This document shows, piece by piece, positions 9,616 to 18,895 of a DNA stretch of 64,000 nt. The stretch is from Litchfieldia alkalitelluris (GTDB lineage Bacteria; Bacillota; Bacilli; Bacillales; Salisediminibacteriaceae): NCBI RefSeq assembly GCF_002153425.1, contig NZ_KZ119600.1, positions 4,197,100 to 4,261,099 on the forward strand. Reading direction: 5' to 3'. The notes below the pieces were generated by a model. The model saw only the letters and a list, made by a program, of their open reading frames with translations, ran no database searches and was not told the DNA's origin. The position numbers and the translations under genes are program-made. Numbering within the stretch: position 1 is the stretch's first letter; every line of letters begins with the position of its first letter.

Positions 9616-9655
9616 CTTATATAAAAATATAAGGCACATACATCCTTTGTGCCTT
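9616..9655 (-). promoter_or_regulatory. Two overlapping hairpins in the ietA leader
   Basis: Arms AAGGCACA (9631-9638) and TGTGCCTT (9648-9655) form one hairpin, and ATATAAG (9627-9633) with CTTATAT (9616-9622) forms another. The two share 9631-9633, so full-length versions exclude each other. A TATAAT box lies upstream at 9682-9687, with a poor -35. It may be the end of recombinase transcription, an ietA attenuator, or both. Confidence 0.45.
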
Positions 9656-9806
9656 GAAAAATAACGGTAAAGTTTACTTAAATTATATTTTATGTTAAAA
9701 TTTCCATTTCGTTACAACGCATAGATTCTCTCTTTATTTTATCACTCAATGTCAAGCATCACAACTACATCAATTGGCTCATTTCATGTTGGATAATCAC
9801 TTTTTT

Positions 9807-12800
9807 CTAAAAAGATGTCTTCTTTCTTTGATAATGAAACACCTCTCTGGTCCCACCCTTTTCCGGTGCTTTGAATCTTTCCATTTCCCCCTGCCTCATT
9901 AATGGTCTCAATATAACTTGGAAGATGTGCGAATCAGAAATCTCCATCCTCTCATTCATAAAAACTACAATCTCTTTAACTGCTTTGGGCTCCTCGCAAA
10001 ACACTAACAGCTCCTCCACCTCAAGCCCATTGAGTAACGCCTCATGCTTTTCCTTCGTTTTCTGCTTCTTTTGCTGTCTTTTTATCTCAACATAGTCATC
10101 GTAGGTGTCAGGCATTTTTTGTTCCAGTTCAATTATGAGATGGTAGGTGACCTTTCCATCTTTACACACATCTGCACTACTTATAAATTCTTGAAACAAA
10201 TCTTCAGGGAAGTCCTCGCTTACTCCTTCCACATACTTTCTCACCTTCTTCATTATTTCCTTAAACTGTTTTCTTTCATGTTCCACACGTCTTTCGCGAT
10301 CACTAAAATATTTCAGTCGTTCATGCAGTTCGACCAATTCCTCTGTCAATTGATCCACCAGCTGAGTGTTTTGCCCGCTCTCATGGATACCTTCTTCAAC
10401 CGTACTGTACAAGGATTGGTTTTGCTTCTCTACTTGTTCCTGCAAAGCTGTTCTTTCTTGTTTCTCTTCCTCTGTTAATTCCAATCTATTAATCCAATGC
10501 AAGACGTCATTTTTAAAATTAAGATTGTCATGAATTTGATTTAAAAAGTGAATGAAGTTCCACTCTAAATAATCCTGGCGAATACGCCGTGTATCGCATC
10601 GTTCTTGTCTATATCTCTGATCATGGCGACAGCACACCCAGAAGTGCGTTTCAAAAGGATTTTTCCATCGTCTCTCTACATGCCGTCTATGCCCCATCAA
10701 ATATCCACATTCACCACAATACAGTTTTTCAATAAAAGCTTCATTTTTCATTTCGTCTTTTTCGTATTTCTGATGTCCATCCTTGATAAATCCTTTATTT
10801 CGTTTTCGTTCTTCTAAAATATCTTGAACCCGGTCCCAGTCCTTCGGCTTAATAATCGCCTCATGGTGATTTTCAATATAATACTGTGGTTCCTCTCCTT
10901 GATTACGAACGACCTTGGATTGTAGTGTATCGATGGTCACATGTTTTTGAAATAAGTAATCGCCCTTATACACTTCATTTGTTAACATCGCCATCACCGA
11001 TTTAGGATTCCAAAAGTCTTTTCCAGTCACTGTTTTAATGCCATCCCCTGCCAAGTCTTCGCAGATTTTATTTACTGTCTTTCCTTTTATCACTTCAGAA
11101 TAAATACGTTGGATGACTTTCGCTTGTTCTGGTTGGATATGCCAGTGATAGTCATTGTCCACCCAATACCCAAAAGTAGCTTTCTTCCACCGAATAATTC
11201 CTCGTTTAGCCTGACTTCGATGCCCCCAAGCAATGCTCTTCCCAATATTCATTACTTCTTCTTGGGCAATTGCACCGTAGATGGACATCATCAGTTCTGA
11301 TTGAGGGTCTGATGTCCAAATGTTCTCCTTCTCAAAATAAATATACACAGGGGTTGGGAGTTCTTTCAATTGGCGTGAAATGGAAAGGGTGTCTAATGCA
11401 TTCCGACTAAAGCGAGAAATTGACTTTGTAATGATGACATTTACAAGGCCCCGTTCACAATCCTTCAATAGACGGTTTAATTGATCACGATTTTCCAAGG
11501 AACGCCCTGTAATTCCTTCATCGGCATAGATACCAGCAAATTCGTAGGATGGGTCTTTTAAAATGAGATACGTATAGTACGCTACCTGGGTTTTCAAACT
11601 TGTTTTCTGTTCTAAACGGTCGGTTGAAACCCTGCAGTAAGCAGCTGTTTTAAGTGTTTTTTTAATTTTTTGCAAATGATCAGGTTTTTCATTTCCTATT
11701 CGAGCATTCTCGATCGTTTGAAGAATAACCTTCCCCTCACTTGGTTCTATCTTTTGTACTTCTCGCTCAACTGTAGTATTCATAGCTTCTTCCCCCTTCT
11801 CTTTTAACGCCCCGTGCTCATCTAGAAGGGTCAGTTCCCGGTTCACCTCCTTCTTGGGGCTTTCTTTTTTCATTAATTTCTCTTTCTGAGATGAATGAGT
11901 GGAGTTGCTTTCCGATAATTGACCAACCGTCAGGCTTGTCCCATCAAACCATTCAATTTGGTAGTTTTTTTCAGATTCAATCGTGATTTGATGAATCCAT
12001 GCCCGTAAATATTCCGTCGTTACTTTTTGGTGAAACTCTTCCACAGACTTTAGTGTTTCTAGCCATTCCAATGTCTTCACACGAAATAGACGATCATCTT
12101 CTATTCGAGCCACTTGTTTTTCAAACGCTTGGTATTCTTTTTCTAATGCAACTATCTTTTCTGGATCTTCATTTCTTGCTTTTGCTATCTCCAATTCCGT
12201 TAACCATTTCAACCGATGAAATTCAAAATGATCCTGCTGATTGGTGTCTTTTAGGTCTTTCTTCATTTTTGCAAGGTTATCTGATTGATCCATATCGTAT
12301 TTTGAACTCATCACTTGTAATGCCATTTGTTTTAACTGCTCTTCATTGATATTTGGAGCATCGCATGTTTTTGCATTACTCGAAGCACACTTCCAATAAT
12401 CAATTCGTGGACTAGGGTGAAATTTATACCGATATCCACAAGCATGGCAGATGAGCTTTCTTGCGAATGCAGGTTGATTTATTTTCGTTGGTTTTCCTGT
12501 ATTTCTTTTGTTGCTCTCGATACGCCTCTGTGCTTCTTCAAAAACTTCAAGACGAATAATCGGAGGGTGAGTATTTACTAATTCCATCGCTCCTCGCTCA
12601 TGATATGTTACTTTATGAGTGAACAGGTCCCTCGTCGTGGTTCTTGTCATGATATTCCCTGTGTAGGTATACGTCTGTAACAAGGTTTTGATATTTGATG
12701 ACAACCATCTATCTTTTCCAGTAGCTGTTTTAACTCCTTGGCGATATAATTCTCTTGTTATTTCAGCCCTCGACCATCCTTGTAGAAACCAATCAAAAAT

Positions 12801-13481
12801 GTTGCGAACGCTCGTTGCTTCTTGTTCGTTGATTTCTAGTCTACTTCCTGACTCCTCTTGCACTAAGTTATAACCATATAATCTCGAGAATTTTGCTTCT
12901 CCTTTTTGAAACTTTTTTTCGTATCCCCATTTCGTTGTGGAAGAGAGAGTCTCTATTTCTTCTTGTGCTAAAGCAGCATACGTATTAAGTAAAAAATGAT
13001 TAAAAGTAATGGAGGTATCAATTTGTTCCTTTTCAAAGTAAATCCCCACATCTTTCGCTTTAAGATCCTCTACTATTTCCATCAGATGTTCTGCATTTCT
13101 CGTTAAACGAGATACATCTTTTGTGAGGATGTAATTGACTCTGCCCTCGTCGCAATGGCGAAGCAACCGCTGCAGTCCTCGTTGTTTTTTAGCATTACTA
13201 CCACTCGTACCACTATCAAAATACACACCAACAAATTTCCAATTAGGTTTACTTCTAATTAAGTGGGTATAATGATGTACCTGGTTTTCCAATGACCGAA
13301 CTTGATCTTCAAAAGCGGTACTCACTCGACAATAAGCTGCGACCTTTACTTGCTTTTCACCAAGTAACGGACTTTCCTCTCTTTCCTTGACTGGATCCCA
13401 AAGTGTTTTGGTCCACAAACCTTTTTGAAATTCATCCAACACAAAAACCCCTTTCCCTAAGTGATAATGGTTCGTGTCCAT
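9807..13481 (-). CDS. Fused double large serine recombinase, right copy
   Basis: 1224 residues with the same layout as the copy at 1326-4988, about two thirds identical by eye over the first 200 residues. A 45-residue leader (MDTNHYHL...) precedes the first resolvase domain, with Ser54 in YCRVSTAF, then the VSRLTRN motif, a recombinase domain and zinc ribbon (CHACG...CASSNAKTC). The second unit begins near residue 608 with AAYCRVSTDRLEQ, then ISRFSRNA, a CGECG ribbon, coiled coil and basic tail. Both catalytic serines are present. It is the third gene of an intact recombinase array, 73 bp after LSR-B, and its two halves resemble LSR-A and LSR-B in order. It probably takes part in integration or excision of the phage or islet; the division of labour cannot be read from sequence. 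Confidence 0.9.
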   Translation of the reverse strand: MDTNHYHLGKGVFVLDEFQKGLWTKTLWDPVKEREESPLLGEKQVKVAAYCRVSTAFEDQVRSLENQVHHYTHLIRSKPNWKFVGVYFDSGTSGSNAKKQRGLQRLLRHCDEGRVNYILTKDVSRLTRNAEHLMEIVEDLKAKDVGIYFEKEQIDTSITFNHFLLNTYAALAQEEIETLSSTTKWGYEKKFQKGEAKFSRLYGYNLVQEESGSRLEINEQEATSVRNIFDWFLQGWSRAEITRELYRQGVKTATGKDRWLSSNIKTLLQTYTYTGNIMTRTTTRDLFTHKVTYHERGAMELVNTHPPIIRLEVFEEAQRRIESNKRNTGKPTKINQPAFARKLICHACGYRYKFHPSPRIDYWKCASSNAKTCDAPNINEEQLKQMALQVMSSKYDMDQSDNLAKMKKDLKDTNQQDHFEFHRLKWLTELEIAKARNEDPEKIVALEKEYQAFEKQVARIEDDRLFRVKTLEWLETLKSVEEFHQKVTTEYLRAWIHQITIESEKNYQIEWFDGTSLTVGQLSESNSTHSSQKEKLMKKESPKKEVNRELTLLDEHGALKEKGEEAMNTTVEREVQKIEPSEGKVILQTIENARIGNEKPDHLQKIKKTLKTAAYCRVSTDRLEQKTSLKTQVAYYTYLILKDPSYEFAGIYADEGITGRSLENRDQLNRLLKDCERGLVNVIITKSISRFSRNALDTLSISRQLKELPTPVYIYFEKENIWTSDPQSELMMSIYGAIAQEEVMNIGKSIAWGHRSQAKRGIIRWKKATFGYWVDNDYHWHIQPEQAKVIQRIYSEVIKGKTVNKICEDLAGDGIKTVTGKDFWNPKSVMAMLTNEVYKGDYLFQKHVTIDTLQSKVVRNQGEEPQYYIENHHEAIIKPKDWDRVQDILEERKRNKGFIKDGHQKYEKDEMKNEAFIEKLYCGECGYLMGHRRHVERRWKNPFETHFWVCCRHDQRYRQERCDTRRIRQDYLEWNFIHFLNQIHDNLNFKNDVLHWINRLELTEEEKQERTALQEQVEKQNQSLYSTVEEGIHESGQNTQLVDQLTEELVELHERLKYFSDRERRVEHERKQFKEIMKKVRKYVEGVSEDFPEDLFQEFISSADVCKDGKVTYHLIIELEQKMPDTYDDYVEIKRQQKKQKTKEKHEALLNGLEVEELLVFCEEPKAVKEIVVFMNERMEISDSHIFQVILRPLMRQGEMERFKAPEKGGTREVFHYQRKKTSF

Positions 13482-13554
13482 CTATCACTCACATCCCTTA
13501 AAGGTTCAAGTCCTTTTTTCGGATGGAAAGAGGTTTTTGGTTATCCAGTTTAGG

Positions 13555-15222
13555 TTAAGCTTTTTCTTTTTTCGGCGTCTTTCGTACTTTCGCACAAATG
13601 GTCCGTTTCACACCGCATTTAAAGTGAAACTCGACAATCCGCTCTTTGCATATGATGCCTCGCTCTATGATGCTTTTGAAAAGCTTGCCATCAAAGTCTT
13701 CTAATTCTTCTGCTTCTAAGATGTCTAGAAGTGATTGTAGGTGCTTCTCCAAGTACACCTGTTCTTGCCTGTTTTCCTCCAAGCTGTCCCGCTCTTGTTG
13801 GAGGATTTCCTGTTCGTAGATCAGATGTCTTAATGTGGCATCGTAGATCGCATCGCTTGTCGCTGATTCTTTTGCGGCCAGGTTACTAATGCGGTCGTTG
13901 ACCGCTTCAATTTGACCGTTTAACTCTTCAAGCCGGGCTTGTTCTGGGGGAGAAAGGGACGCTTGTGCAATGGCCGTCTTCGCATCTTCCACCGTCTCGT
14001 CTAGATTCTCTTTCATCTCGCGCACGATCGTCATAAAGGCCTTTTCCATGTCTATTTCTTGTACATAGCTGGTTTTGCAATCTTTAAAGTCCGGATCGGC
14101 CCCAGCGGTGACGCGACATTGCCAGGCAGTGAAATAATACTTCTCCCCTTTCCTGCTTGATGTCATTCGCCTTCGAATGACCGGCCTCCCACACTCCCCG
14201 CAGAAAAAGTGGTTGGAGAAGGTGCCTGTGTTACTGTAGTTCTGGCGATACTTCCGATCTGGATCCCGCAGCATCAAGCTCCTTCGTTTGAGTTCCTGTT
14301 GGGCTGCTTCAAAGGTTTCTTCACTGATGATTGCCGGGTGCGTGTTTTTCACGTAGTATTGCGGTTGAATATCGGTGTTGCGTACGCGCCTGTGCGACAA
14401 GTAGCAAGTTGTGACAGTCTTCTGAGCTAAACAGTGTCCTTGATATTTTTCTTGTTTGATAATCTTATAAACCGCATCACTCGTCCATGTGGTATTCCCT
14501 TTTCCGGTCTTCATCCCATCTCTCGTAAGTTCTTTAGCAATGGTAGGGCATCCTTTTCCTTCAAGAAATTCTCGGAAGATGCGCCTCACTACCTTAGCCT
14601 GTTCTTCGTCAATGACAATCTCGCCGTCTTCCATCGTGTCGTACCCCAGAAAGAATGTGGTCGGCATATGAACAATACCTTGTTGGAAGCGTTTCTGTAC
14701 ACCCCATTTTGTATTTTCACTTACACTTCGGCTTTCCTCTTGGGCCATTGAGGATAAAATGGTTAAAAACAGTTCGGATTTCGAGTCCAACGTGTCGATG
14801 TTTTCTTTCTCGAAATATACGCCCACGGCGGGTTTCAGTCCTTTGAGGCGCCTTAAAATGCTGATGCAGTCAATAGTGTTACGTGCGAAGCGGCTAATGG
14901 ATTTTGTCAAAATATAATCAATTCTATTATCTTCACAGTCCTGTATCATTCGATTGAATTCTGTCCTGTTTTTCGTTGATGTTCCCGATATCCCTTCATC
15001 TGCATAGACATCAACAAGTGTCCAAGCTGGATTCTTTTTAACATATTCAGTGTAGTGAGCCACTTGTAAGTCATAACTACTTGATTGCATTTCCGATGCT
15101 GTTGAAACTCTGGCATAAACTGCTATCCGCTTTTTCTGACCATCAGGATTCTCTTCCATCCGGCCAGTTCTAGCTTTTGCGGGTATAATTCGTACTCTCG
15201 ATTGGTTTTGATATTCACTCAT
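13555..15222 (-). CDS. Large serine recombinase LSR-B
   Basis: 555 residues, normal length for the family. The resolvase domain starts near residue 32 with catalytic Ser40 in VYARVSTA, and the conserved ISRFARN motif is present. A recombinase domain follows, then a zinc ribbon (FFCGECGRPV...WQC...DC), a long coiled coil and a basic tail (KTPKKEKA). The ATG has GGGGAGGAG upstream and overlaps the stop of LSR-A by 8 bp, so the two are translationally linked. It acts on DNA as a site-specific recombinase, probably with LSR-A. A truncated relative lies at 5062-5926. Confidence 0.9.
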   Translation of the reverse strand: MSEYQNQSRVRIIPAKARTGRMEENPDGQKKRIAVYARVSTASEMQSSSYDLQVAHYTEYVKKNPAWTLVDVYADEGISGTSTKNRTEFNRMIQDCEDNRIDYILTKSISRFARNTIDCISILRRLKGLKPAVGVYFEKENIDTLDSKSELFLTILSSMAQEESRSVSENTKWGVQKRFQQGIVHMPTTFFLGYDTMEDGEIVIDEEQAKVVRRIFREFLEGKGCPTIAKELTRDGMKTGKGNTTWTSDAVYKIIKQEKYQGHCLAQKTVTTCYLSHRRVRNTDIQPQYYVKNTHPAIISEETFEAAQQELKRRSLMLRDPDRKYRQNYSNTGTFSNHFFCGECGRPVIRRRMTSSRKGEKYYFTAWQCRVTAGADPDFKDCKTSYVQEIDMEKAFMTIVREMKENLDETVEDAKTAIAQASLSPPEQARLEELNGQIEAVNDRISNLAAKESATSDAIYDATLRHLIYEQEILQQERDSLEENRQEQVYLEKHLQSLLDILEAEELEDFDGKLFKSIIERGIICKERIVEFHFKCGVKRTICAKVRKTPKKEKA

Positions 15223-16831
15223 TGAGTTTTGCTCCTCCCCTTAAGTCAACAATGGTTTCTTGATCATCAATCCACTTTATACAAAAGGACATTGGCGATA
15301 TCGTTTTTACACGAACCACCCATGCCCTTAAAAATGTGATCTGTTCTAGTTCTTTTTGTAATAGTTTTAATGGATCTCTTACTCCTTCTAGTTCTTGCAA
15401 CTTGTGTTGAGCCGTATCTCGAAAGGTGGCATCTTGATCTATCCTTTGCCACCACTCTTCCTTCACTTTTAGCTCTTTTTCAATTTCTTCACGTTTACAG
15501 GCGAGTGCTTCAAGCTTATTGTTTGTACTTGCACTCTCAGTTCCACTTGAATTAATTAATGTGATATTTTCTTCTAACAAGATTTTCTCTAAATCCAGTC
15601 GAAGTCTATTGTAGGAAAGATCTCTTGCTGATACAGCTCTCGAAAGGTCTTTTTCCATTCGTTGAGTGTCGTATACATATTTGGTCTTTCCATAGCGTTG
15701 CAGAAATGCAGCTTGCATAGCTTCCATGATGGTGGCCTCTGTTATACTTTTCATCGGGCAAAGCTCTTTGCTCTTCACATTATTTTCACATCGCCATCTG
15801 ACAAATCCTCTGCAAATAAATCGATGCAAAGTCCCTCCACAATTACTACATTCTATCCGACTAGACAGCGGGTAGCGATTGGCTTTTTTGTTTCGGTTTG
15901 GCTTTTTCCGCTTCTCTAACGCTTGTTGGGCTGCTTCAAATAGTTCCCGGGTGACTATGGGTTCATGGTGGTTTCTAATGAGGAATTGATTTCTTTCCCC
16001 TTTATTAGCCACTTGCTTGTGAGAAAGGTGGCACTCAGTATATGATTTCTGGCAAATGACGTCTCCTGTGTAGTCTCGATTGAGAAGCATTAACCTCACG
16101 GTAGTAGAAGACCAATCTGTCCGGCCATTAATCTTCTCATAGCCCTTTTTAATAAACTCCCTAGCTATTTCAGAGGGCCTTTTTCCTTTCACCACTTCTT
16201 CAAATGCTTCTCGAACAATTTGAGCTTCTTCCTCTATCACAACCCATCTTTTATATGCATCTTGACGATATCCTAGCTTTCTACAAAAGACCGGTTCACC
16301 TCTTTCAAACCGTCTTGATACCGCCCAATTTATATTTTCTGATATGCTTCGACTCTCTTCTTGTGCAGTAGCTGAAAGCATGGTGAGAATAAACTCACTC
16401 GTCATGTCTCCTGTATCTATATTTTCTTTATCAAAAATAATTCGAACACCGAGTTCCGTAAGTTCGCGGATTGTGTTAATTGAATCAATTACGTTTCGCG
16501 CGAATCTTGATACTGACTTACAAAGTATCACGTCAATCTTTCTTTCCTTTGCATGCCTAATCAGTCGATTGAAGCCAGGTCGTTTGTCCATAGATGTTCC
16601 TGTTCGTCCTTGATCTACATAGATGTCTACCATCTTCCAACCCGGTGTGGATCGGATCAATTGTGTATAATGCATCTTCTGATTATCAAATGACCCTTCC
16701 TGTTCATCCGAAAGACTGCTGACTCGTACATATGCCGCTACCCGTAGCAGCTTAGGTTGTTCTTCCAGCTGATTCATTAAAGATAGTCCATCAACCCTTT
16801 GTCCGAATGAACCAAACAATGCTTCTGCCAT
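15215..16831 (-). CDS. Large serine recombinase LSR-A
   Basis: I start it at the ATG of MAEALFG, which follows AAAGGGGG by seven bases; the longer frame begins inside that ribosome site. The product is 538 residues. The resolvase domain carries YVRVSSLSDEQ with the catalytic serine near residue 38 of this start, then VSRFARN. A recombinase domain follows, then a zinc ribbon (CSNCGG...CENN...LC), a coiled coil, and the end motif LRAWVVRVKTI, which recurs in the first half of the fused recombinases. It is the first gene of the array and lies 128 bp downstream of a promoter-like motif shared with phage gene blocks. Its position after the lysis genes fits a phage integration module. Confidence 0.9.
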   Translation of the reverse strand: MAEALFGSFGQRVDGLSLMNQLEEQPKLLRVAAYVRVSSLSDEQEGSFDNQKMHYTQLIRSTPGWKMVDIYVDQGRTGTSMDKRPGFNRLIRHAKERKIDVILCKSVSRFARNVIDSINTIRELTELGVRIIFDKENIDTGDMTSEFILTMLSATAQEESRSISENINWAVSRRFERGEPVFCRKLGYRQDAYKRWVVIEEEAQIVREAFEEVVKGKRPSEIAREFIKKGYEKINGRTDWSSTTVRLMLLNRDYTGDVICQKSYTECHLSHKQVANKGERNQFLIRNHHEPIVTRELFEAAQQALEKRKKPNRNKKANRYPLSSRIECSNCGGTLHRFICRGFVRWRCENNVKSKELCPMKSITEATIMEAMQAAFLQRYGKTKYVYDTQRMEKDLSRAVSARDLSYNRLRLDLEKILLEENITLINSSGTESASTNNKLEALACKREEIEKELKVKEEWWQRIDQDATFRDTAQHKLQELEGVRDPLKLLQKELEQITFLRAWVVRVKTISPMSFCIKWIDDQETIVDLRGGAKLNE

Positions 16832-16903
16832 GTGTTTGCCCCCTTTCAAATTTCAGCTATGTTTCTTACCACCTTGCGTTTTGTATTCAATCTGGCTCGC
16901 CAA

Positions 16904-16946
16904 AAAAAATCTGCTAAAGTGGCTCTAACTCAAGCCCCTACAGCTT
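16904..16946. terminator. Bidirectional terminator or attenuator before LSR-A
   Basis: A GGCT/AGCC-centred hairpin is flanked by eight A residues on one side (16902-16909) and six T residues on the other (16945-16950), so it can terminate in both directions. On the minus strand it falls between the promoter-like motif and the LSR-A start and ends in eight T residues, so it could attenuate recombinase transcription. Confidence 0.55.
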
Positions 16947-16958
16947 TTTTGGTCATTG

Positions 16959-16990
16959 TATATATCACTTAATTTCATCCTAATAGCAAG
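16959..16990 (-). promoter_or_regulatory. Phage-type promoter motif upstream of LSR-A
   Basis: On the minus strand it reads CTTGCTATTA, ten bases, then AAGTGATATATA. It contains TTGCTA and GATATA with a 17-bp spacer. The same motif with identical spacing lies at 38327-38358 and 39588-39619. Confidence 0.6.
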
Positions 16991-17110
16991 TAAATAAGCG
17001 GATAAAAAGAAGAGAAAAGAGCTGATAATATAAGGTTTTTCAGCCCTTGTGTATGTAATCAGTTTCAATTTTCATCTTCTGCTGTGAGAATTTATTATCT
17101 AAATACACCC

Positions 17111-17166
17111 ATAAAAAATGCACCTAAATGTCCGCTCATAAATAAAGATAGCGGATATTTAGATGC
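17111..17166 (-). terminator. Terminator with 17-nt arms
   Basis: Arms 17120-17136 and 17150-17166 pair over 17 positions with two wobble pairs, followed on the minus strand by six T residues. It lies downstream of the sigma-like gene. A weaker hairpin (AAGAGC/GCTCTT) is at 17183-17213. The rest of 16850-17231 holds only the promoter motif and attenuator listed separately. Confidence 0.7.
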
Positions 17167-17231
17167 AGTAAGGATAGTAAATAAGAGCCGATGCATAACG
17201 CACACCAGCTCTTTGTTTTCTTAATATTTGT

Positions 17232-17849
17232 TTAATCCCAATAAAAGTCTTCTCTTTCCATACCTAAGACTTTAATCGCTTTTTGGCGATGATCTAATTC
17301 ATTTTCCCGCCACAAATGGATAAGCAGTTTTTCTAACTTTATACGATTTTTATAGTTATTGGAATATTTCTGATTGAAATAATGCTCAACTACAGCTTCA
17401 TAAGAACGGATTTCTCGACCAATCTGTACTAACACTTCATCCGATTGAGCTGCAATAACTTTTTCAAACGATTGTTTTGGCTTTTTCGGTTTTATTCTAG
17501 CTAAAAACCTCAGAATTTCCCTTGTAATAATACGTTCAGACTTATTTCGTATTTGCGAAGCACGAGAATTAGAAAAACCAAAGTGTTCCCCTATCTCTGT
17601 AAGAGTAGGAATTTCACCTTTCAGTCCATATTGGAAGTCTAGTATTGTTTTTTCTCTTTCCTTTAGACAGTCTCTATAATTGTGATAGACTCGGATAAAC
17701 CTTTTGTAATCTTCCGAATCCCGCTCCTTAAGCAAAGGATAGTAGGGCTTTAACTTTCCGATTTTTGGTTTATAAGATGGACCGTATCTAGAACCTATCA
17801 TATCCAAATAAAACAGTACATCTTCTTTAGTAATTTCTTTTTCGCCCAT
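17232..17849 (-). CDS. Sigma-70 region 4-like helix-turn-helix protein
   Basis: The start is the ATG of MGEKEITKED, preceded by AAGGTGGT; the product is 205 residues. The middle contains LKEREKTILDF, then LTEIGEHFGFSNSRASQIRNK, which is the classic sigma region 4 helix-turn-helix, around residues 65-105. No region 2 is obvious, so it may be a sigma-like activator rather than a full sigma factor. It lies between the lysis genes and the recombinase array and is followed by strong terminators. A role in late or recombinase gene control is inference from position. Confidence 0.65.
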   Translation of the reverse strand: MGEKEITKEDVLFYLDMIGSRYGPSYKPKIGKLKPYYPLLKERDSEDYKRFIRVYHNYRDCLKEREKTILDFQYGLKGEIPTLTEIGEHFGFSNSRASQIRNKSERIITREILRFLARIKPKKPKQSFEKVIAAQSDEVLVQIGREIRSYEAVVEHYFNQKYSNNYKNRIKLEKLLIHLWRENELDHRQKAIKVLGMEREDFYWD

Positions 17850-17908
17850 AAAACTACCACCTTTGCTCAAGAGTAAATTCACTAGATACAAGAATATTTT
17901 AGCATAGT

Positions 17909-18895
17909 TTAATCAAATTTAATGTATCCCTCAAACCCTGCTGCCTTTACTCTCTTTAACAATGCCTCTGCATTTTCCTTATTAGAGAAAGCTCCAACCT
18001 GAACCCTGTAGTAACTATTATTCTCTTTTGACGTTTTAGCTTCTTTAGCCTTCGAAACAATGACAACTAACGAACCGACATCAATCCAACTCATAATCCC
18101 AGGAGATTCTTTCCCACTCTTCTTATCTAGGCTTTTGCCTAGCAGCACACAAGTCTTTCCACCTTTAACAACAGGTTTTCCACTTGAAATAACCTGCGTT
18201 ACTTTGTGATAGGAGTCTGTTTTGACCCAAGCTGGAATAGCCGCCCCACCCGGATAATAGGTATTCGCCGATGCTTTCACTTCCACAACATCACCTACCT
18301 GAAGCGAAGCTGATACATCTGGAGAAACCTTCGTTTTACTTAATGCAGCTCTTACTGCTGCTCTAAAGGTATCCGTACTCTCACCATGCTTAGGGAACCA
18401 ATGCATAACATCAGCATGATTACTCGCTATCCCTCGTCTACTACCTTCCGAGTGGCAAATAATATCCCGCTCAGTTAAACCGTACTTCTTACAGAGCAAC
18501 ACACAAAGTTCCACTGCATTTTGCCAAGCCTTTCTGAAATACGCTTCATTCTTCGCAACATTATAGCCAACCATGTTTGAACCACCTGAATACGAAAATC
18601 CACCTGGCTCACAAATCTCAATCCCAATATGGGTATTATTAGCTGTGCCACCAGCATGCCAGCCCCGATGATCCCAAGGAAGGTACTGCCACGCTTCCTT
18701 ATCATCAACAAAGGCATGAACACAAACTTGACGGTTGATCTCTCCAGCTTGATACGATTTATTCCAACGACTAAACCAAGTAGCTGCCATCACACCTGGA
18801 GTTGCTGTTGAATGGATCATGATTCCTTTAGGAGTGATTTTTCTTCCTGCTTTGTAACAATCATTTCTCGTCATAAACTTAGTACTTAGTTTCAT
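17909..18895 (-). CDS. Phage endolysin, N-acetylmuramoyl-L-alanine amidase with SPOR domain
   Basis: I choose the ATG of MKLSTKF, nine bases after GGAGG; the product is 328 residues. An Amidase_2 domain covers about residues 20-185, with zinc-ligand type histidines in GIMIHSTAT, VHAFV and SNHADVMHW, and the HRGWHAGG signature. A middle segment of about 85 residues (LQVGDVVEV...VIVSK) looks like an SH3-type wall-binding unit. The last 45 residues (YYRVQVGAFSNKENAEALL) form a SPOR domain that binds glycan. It cleaves the bond between muramic acid and the stem peptide at lysis. It overlaps the holin gene by 17 bp. Confidence 0.9.
   Translation of the reverse strand: MKLSTKFMTRNDCYKAGRKITPKGIMIHSTATPGVMAATWFSRWNKSYQAGEINRQVCVHAFVDDKEAWQYLPWDHRGWHAGGTANNTHIGIEICEPGGFSYSGGSNMVGYNVAKNEAYFRKAWQNAVELCVLLCKKYGLTERDIICHSEGSRRGIASNHADVMHWFPKHGESTDTFRAAVRAALSKTKVSPDVSASLQVGDVVEVKASANTYYPGGAAIPAWVKTDSYHKVTQVISSGKPVVKGGKTCVLLGKSLDKKSGKESPGIMSWIDVGSLVVIVSKAKEAKTSKENNSYYRVQVGAFSNKENAEALLKRVKAAGFEGYIKFD

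Larger units (their letters stand above)
9807..16990 (-). mobile_element. Intact serine recombinase array
   Basis: Promoter motif, attenuator, LSR-A, LSR-B and fused A-B recombinase, all co-directional, four catalytic domains in total. It adjoins the lysis end of the prophage and is the only integrase-like module seen for it. Confidence 0.75.

Noticed and set aside
1326-13481. Second recombinase array as an assembly duplication
   Set aside because: The two fused recombinases differ at about one third of positions in their first part, and their 3' flanks are unrelated.
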